Below are positions 53,302 through 62,080 of a stretch of 64,000 bases of DNA, one piece after another (within the stretch, counting starts at the first letter, position 1; each line of letters begins with the position of its first letter). The notes beneath the pieces are model-generated. The model was not told the origin of the DNA, made no database searches, and worked only from the letters and a program-made list of their open reading frames with translations. Both the position numbers and the translations under genes were made by a program. Origin of the DNA: Dongia_B soli (GTDB lineage Bacteria; Pseudomonadota; Alphaproteobacteria; Dongiales; Dongiaceae); NCBI RefSeq assembly GCF_034044715.1, contig NZ_JAXCLW010000002.1:620001-684000 (forward strand). Direction: 5' to 3'.

Positions 53302-54414
53302 ATGAGCGCATCGCATCGCATCGACATCTTGGATGGCTTGCGGGCAGTCGCCATCATGGCGGTGTTGCTGTACCACTACTTTGTCAAATTCGCCGATCCC
53401 GGCGGTCCTGACCCATACCCATATGCGGCCGCTTATGCCGGAGTTTCGATAGCTAAATATGGATTCATGGGAGTTCAATTATTCTTCGTCGTGTCCGGCT
53501 TCGTCATCGCGATGACACTGGCGCGTTGCACAACCATCTCCGAATTCTATCTGCGACGCTTCGCGCGGCTTTGGCCACCGCTGCTGGTATGCGCAATAAT
53601 CACTTTCGCCGCCCTAAACGTCATTGATACTAACTTCGCCCAGCAGCGGCGCGCCATGATGCTGGATCTGATTCCTTCCTTGACGCTGACGTCGCCAAAG
53701 ATATGGCTGTGGCTCAACCACAATATCAGGTATGTCGATGGCGCTTACTGGTCGCTTTTTGTCGAAGCGCGGTTCTATATTTACGCAGCGATCATTTATC
53801 GGTGGTCCGCCAAGGGCAAATTCCTACGCAACTACATCATCTTTTCGATGACTGCCGTTGCGATCGCCACCCTCTATCGAGCGCTTCTGCAGGATGACAG
53901 ATGGTACCTGATTATCGATGGCCTCTTTTACCCGGCGCACACCCTTTGGTTTGCCGCCGGTATCCTCTTCTATGAAGTCTGGACAGGCCATATTCGCCTG
54001 AAGAAAGCGATCGGGCTACTCACCCTTGGCTTTGTGCCGCTCGTCTATATGCTGAGAACGTTCCATCCGGATATCTCCGTCGTTCCTCTTGCGACGATGT
54101 CGCTGATCATTCTTTTATTGTTTGTTGTTTTTTCCGTGCGCCCCGAGTGGCTCGCACCGCTCAGATTTCGGGCAGTTCTGTGGATGGGAACGATAAGCTA
54201 CTCCGTTTATCTTCTGCATCAGAATGTCGGACTGGGATTGATTTCCCTGATACCACAGCGCCTCCCATGGTGGATGCAGCTTGGCCTGGTGGCAGCCGTA
54301 TCTGCTGCGATTCTCTTGCTGTCGAGTGTCGTATACGTCCTGATCGAGCAGCGGGGGAAGGCGATGGTGCTTCGACATCTGCTGCGTTCACCCCCGGTAG
54401 GCCTGCAGATGTGA
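53302..54414 (+). CDS. Membrane acyltransferase (OafA/YrhL, acyltransferase-3 family)
   Basis: 370 residues with about ten membrane helices. The start RIDILDGLRAVAIMAVLLYHYF has the conserved Arg14 and His25 of the family; GVQLFFVVSGFVIAMTLA and FYLRRFARLWPP follow. Such enzymes acetylate surface polysaccharides, O-antigens or antibiotics; the target is unknown. The base composition looks AT-richer than the core genes: 28 of 60 bases in 54061-54120 are G or C, against 39 of 60 in 14161-14220 inside eno. That suggests acquisition by transfer. Confidence 0.9.
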   Translation: MSASHRIDILDGLRAVAIMAVLLYHYFVKFADPGGPDPYPYAAAYAGVSIAKYGFMGVQLFFVVSGFVIAMTLARCTTISEFYLRRFARLWPPLLVCAIITFAALNVIDTNFAQQRRAMMLDLIPSLTLTSPKIWLWLNHNIRYVDGAYWSLFVEARFYIYAAIIYRWSAKGKFLRNYIIFSMTAVAIATLYRALLQDDRWYLIIDGLFYPAHTLWFAAGILFYEVWTGHIRLKKAIGLLTLGFVPLVYMLRTFHPDISVVPLATMSLIILLLFVVFSVRPEWLAPLRFRAVLWMGTISYSVYLLHQNVGLGLISLIPQRLPWWMQLGLVAAVSAAILLLSSVVYVLIEQRGKAMVLRHLLRSPPVGLQM

Positions 54415-54467
54415 GACGTAATGTTGGGGGCATCAGCGCGCCGTCTTCCTGCCAGCACTCCGCAGCA

Positions 54468-54481
54468 GCTCCATATGGAGC
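54468..54481. promoter_or_regulatory. 14-base perfect palindrome after the acyltransferase gene
   Basis: GCTCCATATGGAGC, its own reverse complement, in the 195-base gap between the acyltransferase and the unknown exported protein. A dimeric-regulator site or a chance palindrome. Confidence 0.3.
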
Positions 54482-54609
54482 AGATGACCTGTAAGCGGTC
54501 CGCCAGACGATTTCATGTGTTGCCAAGTTAAATTGTCGTGGCCGGTCATGTGCATGCGCTTTCTCTAGGCCTCTGACTTGGAGATCGGTGGAATGCAAAA
54601 GGACGCTCA

Positions 54610-55335
54610 GTGACGGGGAAGGGGCGCGCAGGTCTCGGTCGTGGAGACCGCCACCATCTCGCTTGCAGGCGATTCGCACGGAGCCTCGTGTCCGCGTTGG
54701 TCGTGGCATTCTGGGCTTGGCGCGCGATGGCGATGCAGCTGGGGCAGGAGGGTCTTTCCTTTAGCGACGAAGGGGGCGGATTCACGCTCAAGGCCGTGAG
54801 CGGCAGGGGCACGCTCAGCGATCCATTTGTTGTAGTCGAAGAGGTCACACAGCAACAGGCCGTGCTGGTTATTCGTGGCTTTACCGAGGTCGGAAACCGC
54901 ATCGGAACGGATCACACCGCGGGTGTTGCCGTCACGAAGGTCGTGATCAATCGCACCGCGGATGTGTGGCAGAGCTTCCAATTGGAGCTTAGGCAGATCG
55001 AAGGGCAACATTCGCCCTACGAAGACGGGCTGAGCTTTGCCCAGAATACGGCAATTACCAATGCCTTCACGACAAGCAGCTTCCCTAATATCCAAAGGTT
55101 TGACGAGCCGGAGGACCGTCTGGTGTTCTCAGGCAAGTCCGTGCGGCCAGGCGAGAGCGCAAAGTTCACCTTCCTGATCACAGACATGTCGCCAATCAGC
55201 AAGTTCTTTCTGGTTCAACAGCCGCTGCGGCCAGTATCTGGTCTGCCGGCTACTTTCCAAGGGGCCCAAGCGGCGACGGTGCAGCGTCGGATTTCGCAGA
55301 TTTCATACCGCTGGCGTCAGAAACATCAGCCATAG
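54610..55335 (+). CDS. Unknown exported protein
   Basis: 241 residues from a GTG start. I do not recognise a characterised family. A signal-peptide-like stretch (about residues 20-41, RRFARSLVSALVVAFWAWRAMA) is followed by a mature part with alternating polar and hydrophobic strands, likely beta-rich, such as FVVVEEVTQQQAVLVIRGF. No cysteines are evident in the mature part. It ends in a basic RRISQISYRWRQKHQ. The true start may be an internal codon nearer the signal sequence. It shares the AT-richer islet with the acyltransferase gene upstream. Confidence 0.62.
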   Translation: MTGKGRAGLGRGDRHHLACRRFARSLVSALVVAFWAWRAMAMQLGQEGLSFSDEGGGFTLKAVSGRGTLSDPFVVVEEVTQQQAVLVIRGFTEVGNRIGTDHTAGVAVTKVVINRTADVWQSFQLELRQIEGQHSPYEDGLSFAQNTAITNAFTTSSFPNIQRFDEPEDRLVFSGKSVRPGESAKFTFLITDMSPISKFFLVQQPLRPVSGLPATFQGAQAATVQRRISQISYRWRQKHQP

Positions 55336-55355
55336 AGCTACATATAGAAATGTCG

Positions 55356-55371
55356 CATAATATATATTATG
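55356..55371. repeat. 16-base AT-rich perfect palindrome
   Basis: CATAATATATATTATG, its own reverse complement, 20 bases after the stop of the unknown exported protein and 100 bases before the end of the exchanger gene. Unusual in this GC-rich window; it marks the right edge of the islet. Confidence 0.5.
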
Positions 55372-55470
55372 GAAAATAAACGCATACTCCAGGAAAGAGG
55401 CGCAAACGGGGGCCTGGTCGGCGTCTACGTCTTGTTTTAATCCTGTTCAGCACGCCGGTGATCCACACGC

Positions 55471-56484
55471 TCACCTGGTCAGCGTGACGGCCAGATAGGC
55501 GACATACAGCAGAATATTGACGAGCGGCACCCAGACCGGCAGACCGCCGCGGCGCAAGGCCATGAGCCGGAGCCAGGCGGTTGCCAGCAGGGTCACCAGC
55601 ACACCCATCAGGACTTCGATGCGGGGCTGCCATGGCGTCAGCAGAATGCCGATGGCTGGCAGGACGGTTCCTTGGAACACCAAAGCGCCGGTGATATTGC
55701 CGAAGGCCAGCGTATCCTTGCCGCGGCGGATCCAGAGAATGCTGTTGATTTTTTCCGGTAGCTCGGTCGCCACCGGGATGATCAGCAATGACAGCAGCAA
55801 AGCCGAAAGCCCCAGGTGAGTCGAGACACCTTCGACGCCGAAAATGAAGACCTTGGCGCCGCCGATCAGCAAAGCTAGGCCGATGATGAGCTGCAGGATG
55901 ATCGTCGCCCAGTTTGACGGCAATCTGAGCCGGCTGATCAACAGCTTGTTTTCCGCCTCCGTCTTATGGCCATGCTCGACCAGCTTGTCCGAGGCGCGCA
56001 GCGTGAAGAGCAGATAAGCGAAATAGGTCAAAGCTAGGGCCGCGCTAAGAATGGCGCGGGTGTAACGCGGCTCTTGGGGCACGAACATCGCAATCGTCGT
56101 CAAGACGAAGGCGAAGAGAAAGAAATTGAGATCACGCGTCAGCCCACCATGTTCCGGGCGAAGATGGCCCCTCACCCCGCGCCGCCCCAGCACCGCAAAG
56201 GTCATCAGTCCAATCGACAGGGTCGATAACATCAGCGGTGCGCCAAGGATCGCGCCGACGCCGATCTCCTCGTTGACATTGACGTCCGTGGTTCCGGCAA
56301 AAAGAGCCAGAAAGGGTACCGTCGTTTCCGGCAAGGCCGTGCCGACGGCGGCAAAGAGCGATCCGGTGACGCCTTCCGATAGGGTCAGGCGAGCGCCCAG
56401 ATGTTCCAGCCCGTTGGTGAAGAGTTGGGCAGCGATCAGGATCACCACCAGCGACAGCAGCAATTCGGCGACCGATATCGTCAT
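55471..56484 (-). CDS. CaCA-family sodium/calcium exchanger-like membrane protein
   Basis: 337 residues from ATG 56484, about ten membrane helices. The two inverted alpha-repeats are visible: GTALPETTVPFLALFAGT at about 48-65, and the later IPVATELPEKINSILWIRRGKD. They hold the acidic residues that bind cations. The family exchanges Ca2+ or other cations for Na+ or H+. The ATG lies 4 bases after the stop of the CDF gene, so the two are in one unit; a longer start at 56529 would overlap that gene and is less likely. Confidence 0.86.
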   Translation of the reverse strand: MTISVAELLLSLVVILIAAQLFTNGLEHLGARLTLSEGVTGSLFAAVGTALPETTVPFLALFAGTTDVNVNEEIGVGAILGAPLMLSTLSIGLMTFAVLGRRGVRGHLRPEHGGLTRDLNFFLFAFVLTTIAMFVPQEPRYTRAILSAALALTYFAYLLFTLRASDKLVEHGHKTEAENKLLISRLRLPSNWATIILQLIIGLALLIGGAKVFIFGVEGVSTHLGLSALLLSLLIIPVATELPEKINSILWIRRGKDTLAFGNITGALVFQGTVLPAIGILLTPWQPRIEVLMGVLVTLLATAWLRLMALRRGGLPVWVPLVNILLYVAYLAVTLTR

Positions 56485-56488
56485 GCCG

Positions 56489-57508
56489 CTAAACGATATG
56501 ATCCGGCGCCAGACGGCATTTGTCGCCATCGAGCTCGACCTGAAGCGTCGTATGGCCGATGCCGAACTTATGGTTCAATTCATCGGCCATGCGATCGATC
56601 AGCTGGTCGCCGGGATGGCCCGATGGCATGACGAGATGCGCCGTCAAAGCCGTCTCGGTGGTGCTCAGCGACCAGATATGCAGGTCATGTACGGCCGCGA
56701 CGCCGGCTTGCCCCGCAAGGTATTGACGCACTTCGGTCGGGTCGATGGCATCGGGAACGGCACCGAACGTCATGCGGACCGAGTCCCGCAACAGACCCCA
56801 GGTTCCATAGACGATCAGGGCCGAAACGATGAGGCTGACCACCGGATCGACCAGATTCCAGCCGGTGAAATAAATGACCGCACCGGACAAGACGACGCCG
56901 GCGGAGATCGCCGCATCGGCGATCATATGCAGATAAGCGCCGCGGATATTGAGATCGCCTTTACGCCCCCGCATGAAAAGCATTGCCGTGCCGGCATTGA
57001 TGAAGACGCCGATCGCGGCGACGACCATCATGGTGGCGCCGGCGACGGCTGGCGGTTCGGCCAGACGGCGTAAAGCCTCCCAAGCGATGCCGCCGATGAC
57101 CACCAGCAGAAACAGGGCGTTAAACAGCGCCGCAAGGATCGAAGAACTACGCAGGCCATAGGTGAAGCGTGCAGTCGGCTGTCGTTGCGACAACGACATC
57201 GCGACCCAGGCGACGATCAAGCTCAGCACATCGCTCAGATTGTGACCGGCATCTGCGAGCAGTGCCACGGAATCACTGATGATGCCATAGGCCGCTTCAA
57301 CGAAGACGAAAGCCAAATTGAGGATCGCGCCGATGGCAAAGGCCCGTCCGAAACTGGCCGGCGCATGGCTATGGCCGTGATGCCCGTGACTGTGATTTCC
57401 GTGACTATGATTTCCGTGAGCATGACGATGGCCCTGATGATGCGCATGACCCTGCCCGTGACCGTGAGCATCATGAGAATGGCCATGATGATGATCATTC
57501 AAGGCCAT
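56489..57508 (-). CDS. CDF-family cation efflux protein with His-rich N-terminus (CzcD/DmeF-like)
   Basis: Exports Zn2+ or related metals in exchange for protons. 339 residues. The first 50 residues are extremely rich in His and Gly, a metal-gathering tail. Six membrane helices follow, with the first metal site in LADAGHNLSD and the second in LHMIADAAISAG. A cytoplasmic C-terminal domain ends the protein. DmeF-like members also handle cobalt or nickel. It is followed directly by the exchanger gene, so the pair may form a metal or cation homeostasis unit. Confidence 0.93.
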   Translation of the reverse strand: MALNDHHHGHSHDAHGHGQGHAHHQGHRHAHGNHSHGNHSHGHHGHSHAPASFGRAFAIGAILNLAFVFVEAAYGIISDSVALLADAGHNLSDVLSLIVAWVAMSLSQRQPTARFTYGLRSSSILAALFNALFLLVVIGGIAWEALRRLAEPPAVAGATMMVVAAIGVFINAGTAMLFMRGRKGDLNIRGAYLHMIADAAISAGVVLSGAVIYFTGWNLVDPVVSLIVSALIVYGTWGLLRDSVRMTFGAVPDAIDPTEVRQYLAGQAGVAAVHDLHIWSLSTTETALTAHLVMPSGHPGDQLIDRMADELNHKFGIGHTTLQVELDGDKCRLAPDHIV

Positions 57509-57554
57509 CCGGTTCGCGCCCCCTCACCTTGCGCTTTCATTGATAACTCCTGCC

Positions 57555-58349
57555 TTAGGCGGAAATCTCGATCGTCAAGCCGTCATAGGCCGGTTCGACA
57601 CCAGGCGGACAACGGTCCCGGATCACATCGTAATCGACCAGATGATTGAGATGCGTCAGCACCGCATGTTTCGGCTTCACACGGGCAATCCACTCCAGCG
57701 CCTTGTCGAAATGGGCATGGGTTTCATGCGGCTCGAAGCGCAGGCAATCGACGATCCAAAGATCGAGCCCCTGCAGCAGATCGAAAGCATATTCGGGCAG
57801 GTTCACCGCATCGGTCGAATAAGCCATGGTGCCGATGCGGTAGCCGGTGGTCATGCTGCCGAAGCCATGTTCCTGCTCGAAGGCATCGATCTCGATATCG
57901 TTGATCCGAAAATGCGACGGAATGCGGATCGGATGCGGCGTCAGAAAGGGTTTGTAAAGATGCCCCGATCCCTTGGTCTCCTGCCGGAAGATATAATTGA
58001 AGCGCTCGGTCAAGCTGCCCAGCGTTTCTTCCGAGGCATAGACATCGATGGTGGCACCTGACGAGGCTTTCAGAAAACGAACATCGTCGATGCCCTGCGT
58101 ATGGTCCGCGTGGTCATGGGTATAGAGGATCGCGTCGATCTTGCCAACTCCGGCATCGAGCATCTGCATGCGCAGATCAGGCGATGTATCGAGCAGGATC
58201 TTGGCACGCGGATGCTCGACCAATACCGAGACCCGGCGCCGGCGGTTCTTGGGATTGTCCGGATTGCATTTGCCCCAATTGGGCCCGATCATGGGCACGC
58301 CACCGGAACCGCCGCAACCCAGCACGGTGACCTTCGCCATTGTTGTCAT
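57555..58349 (-). CDS. MBL-fold metallo-hydrolase (PhnP-like)
   Basis: 264 residues. It starts VTVLGCGGSGGVPMIGPNWGKCNP, the loop typical of the PhnP/lipoyl-protein-linked MBL group. The HxHxDH motif is DHADH-type in THDHADHTQG, followed by SPDLRMQML upstream and DCLRFEPHETH-type ligands later. PhnP members hydrolyse cyclic phosphates, but here the gene accompanies tatD and metG, where its role is not known. ATGA overlap with tatD (58346-58349) shows coupled translation. Confidence 0.88.
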   Translation of the reverse strand: MTTMAKVTVLGCGGSGGVPMIGPNWGKCNPDNPKNRRRRVSVLVEHPRAKILLDTSPDLRMQMLDAGVGKIDAILYTHDHADHTQGIDDVRFLKASSGATIDVYASEETLGSLTERFNYIFRQETKGSGHLYKPFLTPHPIRIPSHFRINDIEIDAFEQEHGFGSMTTGYRIGTMAYSTDAVNLPEYAFDLLQGLDLWIVDCLRFEPHETHAHFDKALEWIARVKPKHAVLTHLNHLVDYDVIRDRCPPGVEPAYDGLTIEISA

Positions 58350-59161
58350 GCGATGACTCCGTCCTGCGGAACCTTGCGAAAGAGCCGATGGAAATTAGCC
58401 GTCGTCTGGGCGGCGAAATCGGCCAGCGGAAGACCCAGCATATCCGCGACGAAGCTCGCCGTATGCCGGACAAATGACGGTTCGTTGCGTTTGCCGCGCT
58501 GGGGTATGGGCGCCAGATAAGGTGAATCCGTTTCGACCAGCAGGCGGTCATGTGGCACGGTGCGCGCCACCTGGCGCAGGGCTTCGGCATTCTTGAAGGT
58601 GACGATGCCGGAGAGCGAAATATAGAAGCCCATCTCCAGCGCCGCATCGGCGAGATATTGCGTCGAGGTGAAGCAGTGGATGACACCGGTCAGGCCACCC
58701 TTCCCGGCTCCTTGCTGCAGCAGCCGTACGGTATCCTCATCGGCTTCGCGAGAATGCACGATGAGCGGTAGGCCGCTTTGGCGCGAAGCTTCTATATGCG
58801 TTGCGAAGACCGCTTGCTGCCGATTGCGGTCACTTTTGTCGTAGAAGTAGTCCAGGCCAGCCTCACCGATGCCAACCACCTTCGGATGTTTGGAGAGCTC
58901 GACCAACCGGATGACATCCACGTCCGGATGATGATCAGCCTCATGGGGATGAATACCGACGGAGCAGCTCAGAACATCATGCGCTTCAGCGAGCTTCAGC
59001 ACGCGATCGAATTCCGTCACCTTGGTGCAGATGGTAACCATCCGCTGCACACCCTGCACAAGGGCGCGGTCCAGCACCTGGTCGATCTCGCCGGAGAAAT
59101 CCGCGAAATCGAGGTGGCAATGGCTGTCGACGAGGCGGACGCTTTCTACAGGCACATTCAT
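58346..59161 (-). CDS. tatD: TatD-family metal-dependent deoxyribonuclease
   Basis: TIM-barrel hydrolase with 3'-5' nuclease activity. 271 residues. VDSHCHLDF holds the first metal ligands; IGEAGLDYFYD, HSREADEDT and VETDSPYL (the last Asp) complete the family pattern. ATGA overlap with both metG upstream (59158-59161) and the MBL gene downstream. The run metG-tatD-MBL is common in alphaproteobacteria. Confidence 0.95.
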   Translation of the reverse strand: MNVPVESVRLVDSHCHLDFADFSGEIDQVLDRALVQGVQRMVTICTKVTEFDRVLKLAEAHDVLSCSVGIHPHEADHHPDVDVIRLVELSKHPKVVGIGEAGLDYFYDKSDRNRQQAVFATHIEASRQSGLPLIVHSREADEDTVRLLQQGAGKGGLTGVIHCFTSTQYLADAALEMGFYISLSGIVTFKNAEALRQVARTVPHDRLLVETDSPYLAPIPQRGKRNEPSFVRHTASFVADMLGLPLADFAAQTTANFHRLFRKVPQDGVIA

Positions 59162-60714
59162 GATGCAGCTTCAGGTTCCACAAAGCGCGGGAAGACGCCC
59201 TCAGGCTTCGGCAAGGCGGTGCCGGGCTTCAAGGCGTGATCGCGTCCATAGGCGGCGAAGACGCGGGCTTCCGCTGGAAGAACAAGCTGATCGAGCAGCC
59301 GTTCCGCCGATTGCGGCATGAACGGCTGAAGCAGCAAGCCAAGCCGGCGGATCGTCTCGGCAAGCACGTACAGCACCGTGTTCATGCGGTCCGGATCGGT
59401 CTTGCGCAAAGCCCAAGGTGCCTGCTCGTCGACATAGCGGTCGGCCTCGCCGATCACCTGCCAGATCGTCTCCAGGGCCTTGTGGAAGGCCTGTTCGCGG
59501 ATGAAGCCACGCACCTTGGGCAGGGCTTCCTCGGCAGTGCCAATAAGGCGCTCATCCGCTTCGCTGAAAGCACCGGGCTGCGGCACTGAGGCGTTGCAGT
59601 TCTTGTTGATCATCGACAGTGAACGCTGCGCCAGATTGCCAATGCCATTGGCGAGATCACTGTTCATGCGCTGAACCATGGCGCGATGAGAGAAGTCACC
59701 GTCATTGCCGAACGGAATTTCCCGCAGCAGGAAATAGCGCGTCTGGTCGAGGCCGTATTTTTCGACCAGGTGCAACGGCGCGATCACATTGCCCAGCGAC
59801 TTCGAGATCTTCTGACCTTCATTCGTCCACCAGCCATGGGCGAAGACGCGGCGCGGCGGTTCCAGGCCCGCTGCCATCAGGAAGGCCGGCCAGTAGATGG
59901 CATGGAAGCGCAGAATATCCTTGCCCACCATATGCAAATCGGCCGGCCAGAATTTCCTGTACATCGCCGATTGATCGTCCGGGAAACCGACCGCGGTGAG
60001 ATAGTTGGTCAAAGCATCGAGCCAGACATACATGATGTGGTCCGGATCGTCGGGCACCTGGACGCCCCAATTGAAAGTGGTGCGTGAGATCGACAGGTCC
60101 TTCAGGCCGGATTTGACGAAGCTGATCACTTCGTTGCGGCGGCTTTCCGGTGCAATGAAGTCTGGGTTGGCTTCATAAAAAGCCAGCAGCTTGTCGCCCC
60201 ATTCCGAGAGCTTGAAGAAATAGCTGGGCTCTTCGACCCATTCGACCTCGGCGCCGCTGGGCGCGATCTTCTTGCCGTTCGGGCCGACGGTCAATTCGTC
60301 TTCGCCGTAATAGGCCTCGTCGCGCACCGCATACCAGCCGGCATAGGAGCCGAGATAGATTTCGCCGCGGTCCTTCAGGCGGCGCCAGATTTCCTGACAG
60401 GCCTTCTTGTGCCGCTCCTCCGTGGTGCGAATGAAGTCGTCATTGCTGTAATTCATCGCCTTGGCAAGGTCGCGGAAATTCTGCGACACCTTGTCGGTGA
60501 AAGCTTGCGGGTCGACACCGGCCGCCTTCGCCGACTTTTCCACCTTCTGGCCATGTTCGTCGGTGCCGGTCAGGAAATGCACATCATAGCCGTCCAGCCG
60601 CATGAACCTTGCCAGCGCGTCACAGGCCAGTGTCGTATAAGCATGGCCGATATGGGGCGCGTCATTGACGTAGTAGATTGGCGTTGTAACGTAATAACGT
60701 TTGGCCTCGGCCAT
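59158..60714 (-). CDS. metG: Methionyl-tRNA synthetase
   Basis: Class-I aminoacyl-tRNA synthetase. 518 residues. The HIGH motif is PHIGHAYTTL, with YYVTTPIYYVND before it. The KMSKS loop is KISKSLGNVI. The anticodon-binding helical domain ends the protein. It lacks the C-terminal tRNA-binding domain of E. coli MetG and belongs to the shorter type. AAGGAG lies 8 bases before the ATG. It lies between holB and tatD on the same strand, 175 bases after holB. Confidence 0.97.
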   Translation of the reverse strand: MAEAKRYYVTTPIYYVNDAPHIGHAYTTLACDALARFMRLDGYDVHFLTGTDEHGQKVEKSAKAAGVDPQAFTDKVSQNFRDLAKAMNYSNDDFIRTTEERHKKACQEIWRRLKDRGEIYLGSYAGWYAVRDEAYYGEDELTVGPNGKKIAPSGAEVEWVEEPSYFFKLSEWGDKLLAFYEANPDFIAPESRRNEVISFVKSGLKDLSISRTTFNWGVQVPDDPDHIMYVWLDALTNYLTAVGFPDDQSAMYRKFWPADLHMVGKDILRFHAIYWPAFLMAAGLEPPRRVFAHGWWTNEGQKISKSLGNVIAPLHLVEKYGLDQTRYFLLREIPFGNDGDFSHRAMVQRMNSDLANGIGNLAQRSLSMINKNCNASVPQPGAFSEADERLIGTAEEALPKVRGFIREQAFHKALETIWQVIGEADRYVDEQAPWALRKTDPDRMNTVLYVLAETIRRLGLLLQPFMPQSAERLLDQLVLPAEARVFAAYGRDHALKPGTALPKPEGVFPRFVEPEAAS

Positions 60715-60889
60715 TGATCGAACTCCTTCATTGGACAGCGGCGATCGGCACCGCCCGTCACTGCTTTTCGCCTGCTTAGCACAGGACGCGGCCGGATGAC
60801 ATTAAACGATCGGGAAAAGCCGGAAGGCTGGGATCGTGGTCCGATCCGGCAGGTGACCGCGCCATCTTGCCGGCGGAGTGGCCCCTATC

Positions 60890-62074
60890 TCACCGGCTGA
60901 GAGACTGGATGGCCAGGCAACCGGCGATCCAGGCTTGCTTGCGGTCAAGATTGACGGTGGCGACCCGCTCAAACAGACGGTTGAGTTTTTCCCACAGCTC
61001 GATCCAGCGATCAAGGCCGGCAGCCCGATGGCAACGGACGATCAAGTCCCTCTCGCCGGCGAACAATTCCGGTTCCACGTCATTGTCCGGTCCCTGCTGG
61101 TTCAGCGCCATTTTCCGGCACAACCGCTTCAGCCACCAGTCCAGCGCCTCGACGGCGATTTCGAATTCGCTTTCGTTGCCGCGGCTGGCGAGGCGGTCGG
61201 CCAATTGATGCTGCGCCGTCATATTCAGATTGGGCCAGCTTGCCATGCCGGCAAGAACGGCGCGAAAGACCGGCAGGCCGTTCTGTTCCAACAGGGCGAT
61301 CCCCTGCCCCAGGCTGCCCGCGGCAATCGCCATGGCGGCGTCCCGGTCGGCCGGATCAGCTTCGGGGCAGCGGTCGGCCAAGGCCCGTTTCAGCACTTCG
61401 GCCGGCAGCGGCGCCAACGCCAAGCGCCGGCAGCGCGACCGGATGGTCGGCAACAAGCTGCCGGGCGCATGACTGATGAGAATTAGCACCGTCCGCGCCG
61501 CCGGTTCTTCCAGCATCTTCAAAATGGCGTTGGCAGCATTGCGGTTGAGGTCGTCGGCTGAATCGATAAGCACCACGCGCCAATAGCTTTCAGCCGGCTT
61601 CAGATGCAGGAAATCGATAACTTCCCGGACGTCCTCGATAAGGATTTCGCTACGCAGCTTGCCGGTCTTCTCATTGACCTTGCGCTGCAGGATCCGGATA
61701 TCCGGATGTGACTGCGCAACGATCCGGCGGAACACTGGGTGATCCGGCGGCATGCCGAGACTGTTTGCCGGCAACGGCTGCTGTGCAGGCGCGGCCACTG
61801 GGAGGTCATCACCGAATAGGCCGATCCCCGCATCGGCTTCCGGCTCCGCCCTCACCGGCGGCGCTTCGCTCAGCAGCCGGCGCGCCATGCGATAGGCAAG
61901 TGTCGCCTTGCCGACCCCGCGCGGTCCGGTAATCAGCCAGGCATGGGGCATGCGCCCTCGGCCTAGAGCTTTCAGAAAGCTTTGCTCCGCCGCTTCATGG
62001 CCAATCAGGCTCGTGCTGACCACAGGGCCAGTCGGCTCTTCGATCTCCATTGCGGCTGCGGGCTTGCGGGCCAT
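60890..62074 (-). CDS. holB: DNA polymerase III subunit delta'
   Basis: Clamp-loader subunit. 394 residues. The AAA+ fold starts LIGHEAAEQSFLKALGRGRMPHAWLITGPRGVGKATLAYRMAR; the P-loop has Ala in place of Ser/Thr after Lys, as is often seen in delta', which does not hydrolyse ATP. VVLIDSADDLNRNAANAILKMLEEP and LISHAPGSLLPTIRSRCR are family motifs. It starts 6 bases after the tmk stop and is followed by metG. A small 6-bp hairpin (60831-60847) lies after its end. Confidence 0.94.
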   Translation of the reverse strand: MARKPAAAMEIEEPTGPVVSTSLIGHEAAEQSFLKALGRGRMPHAWLITGPRGVGKATLAYRMARRLLSEAPPVRAEPEADAGIGLFGDDLPVAAPAQQPLPANSLGMPPDHPVFRRIVAQSHPDIRILQRKVNEKTGKLRSEILIEDVREVIDFLHLKPAESYWRVVLIDSADDLNRNAANAILKMLEEPAARTVLILISHAPGSLLPTIRSRCRRLALAPLPAEVLKRALADRCPEADPADRDAAMAIAAGSLGQGIALLEQNGLPVFRAVLAGMASWPNLNMTAQHQLADRLASRGNESEFEIAVEALDWWLKRLCRKMALNQQGPDNDVEPELFAGERDLIVRCHRAAGLDRWIELWEKLNRLFERVATVNLDRKQAWIAGCLAIQSLSR

Positions 62075-62080
62075 CGAAGA

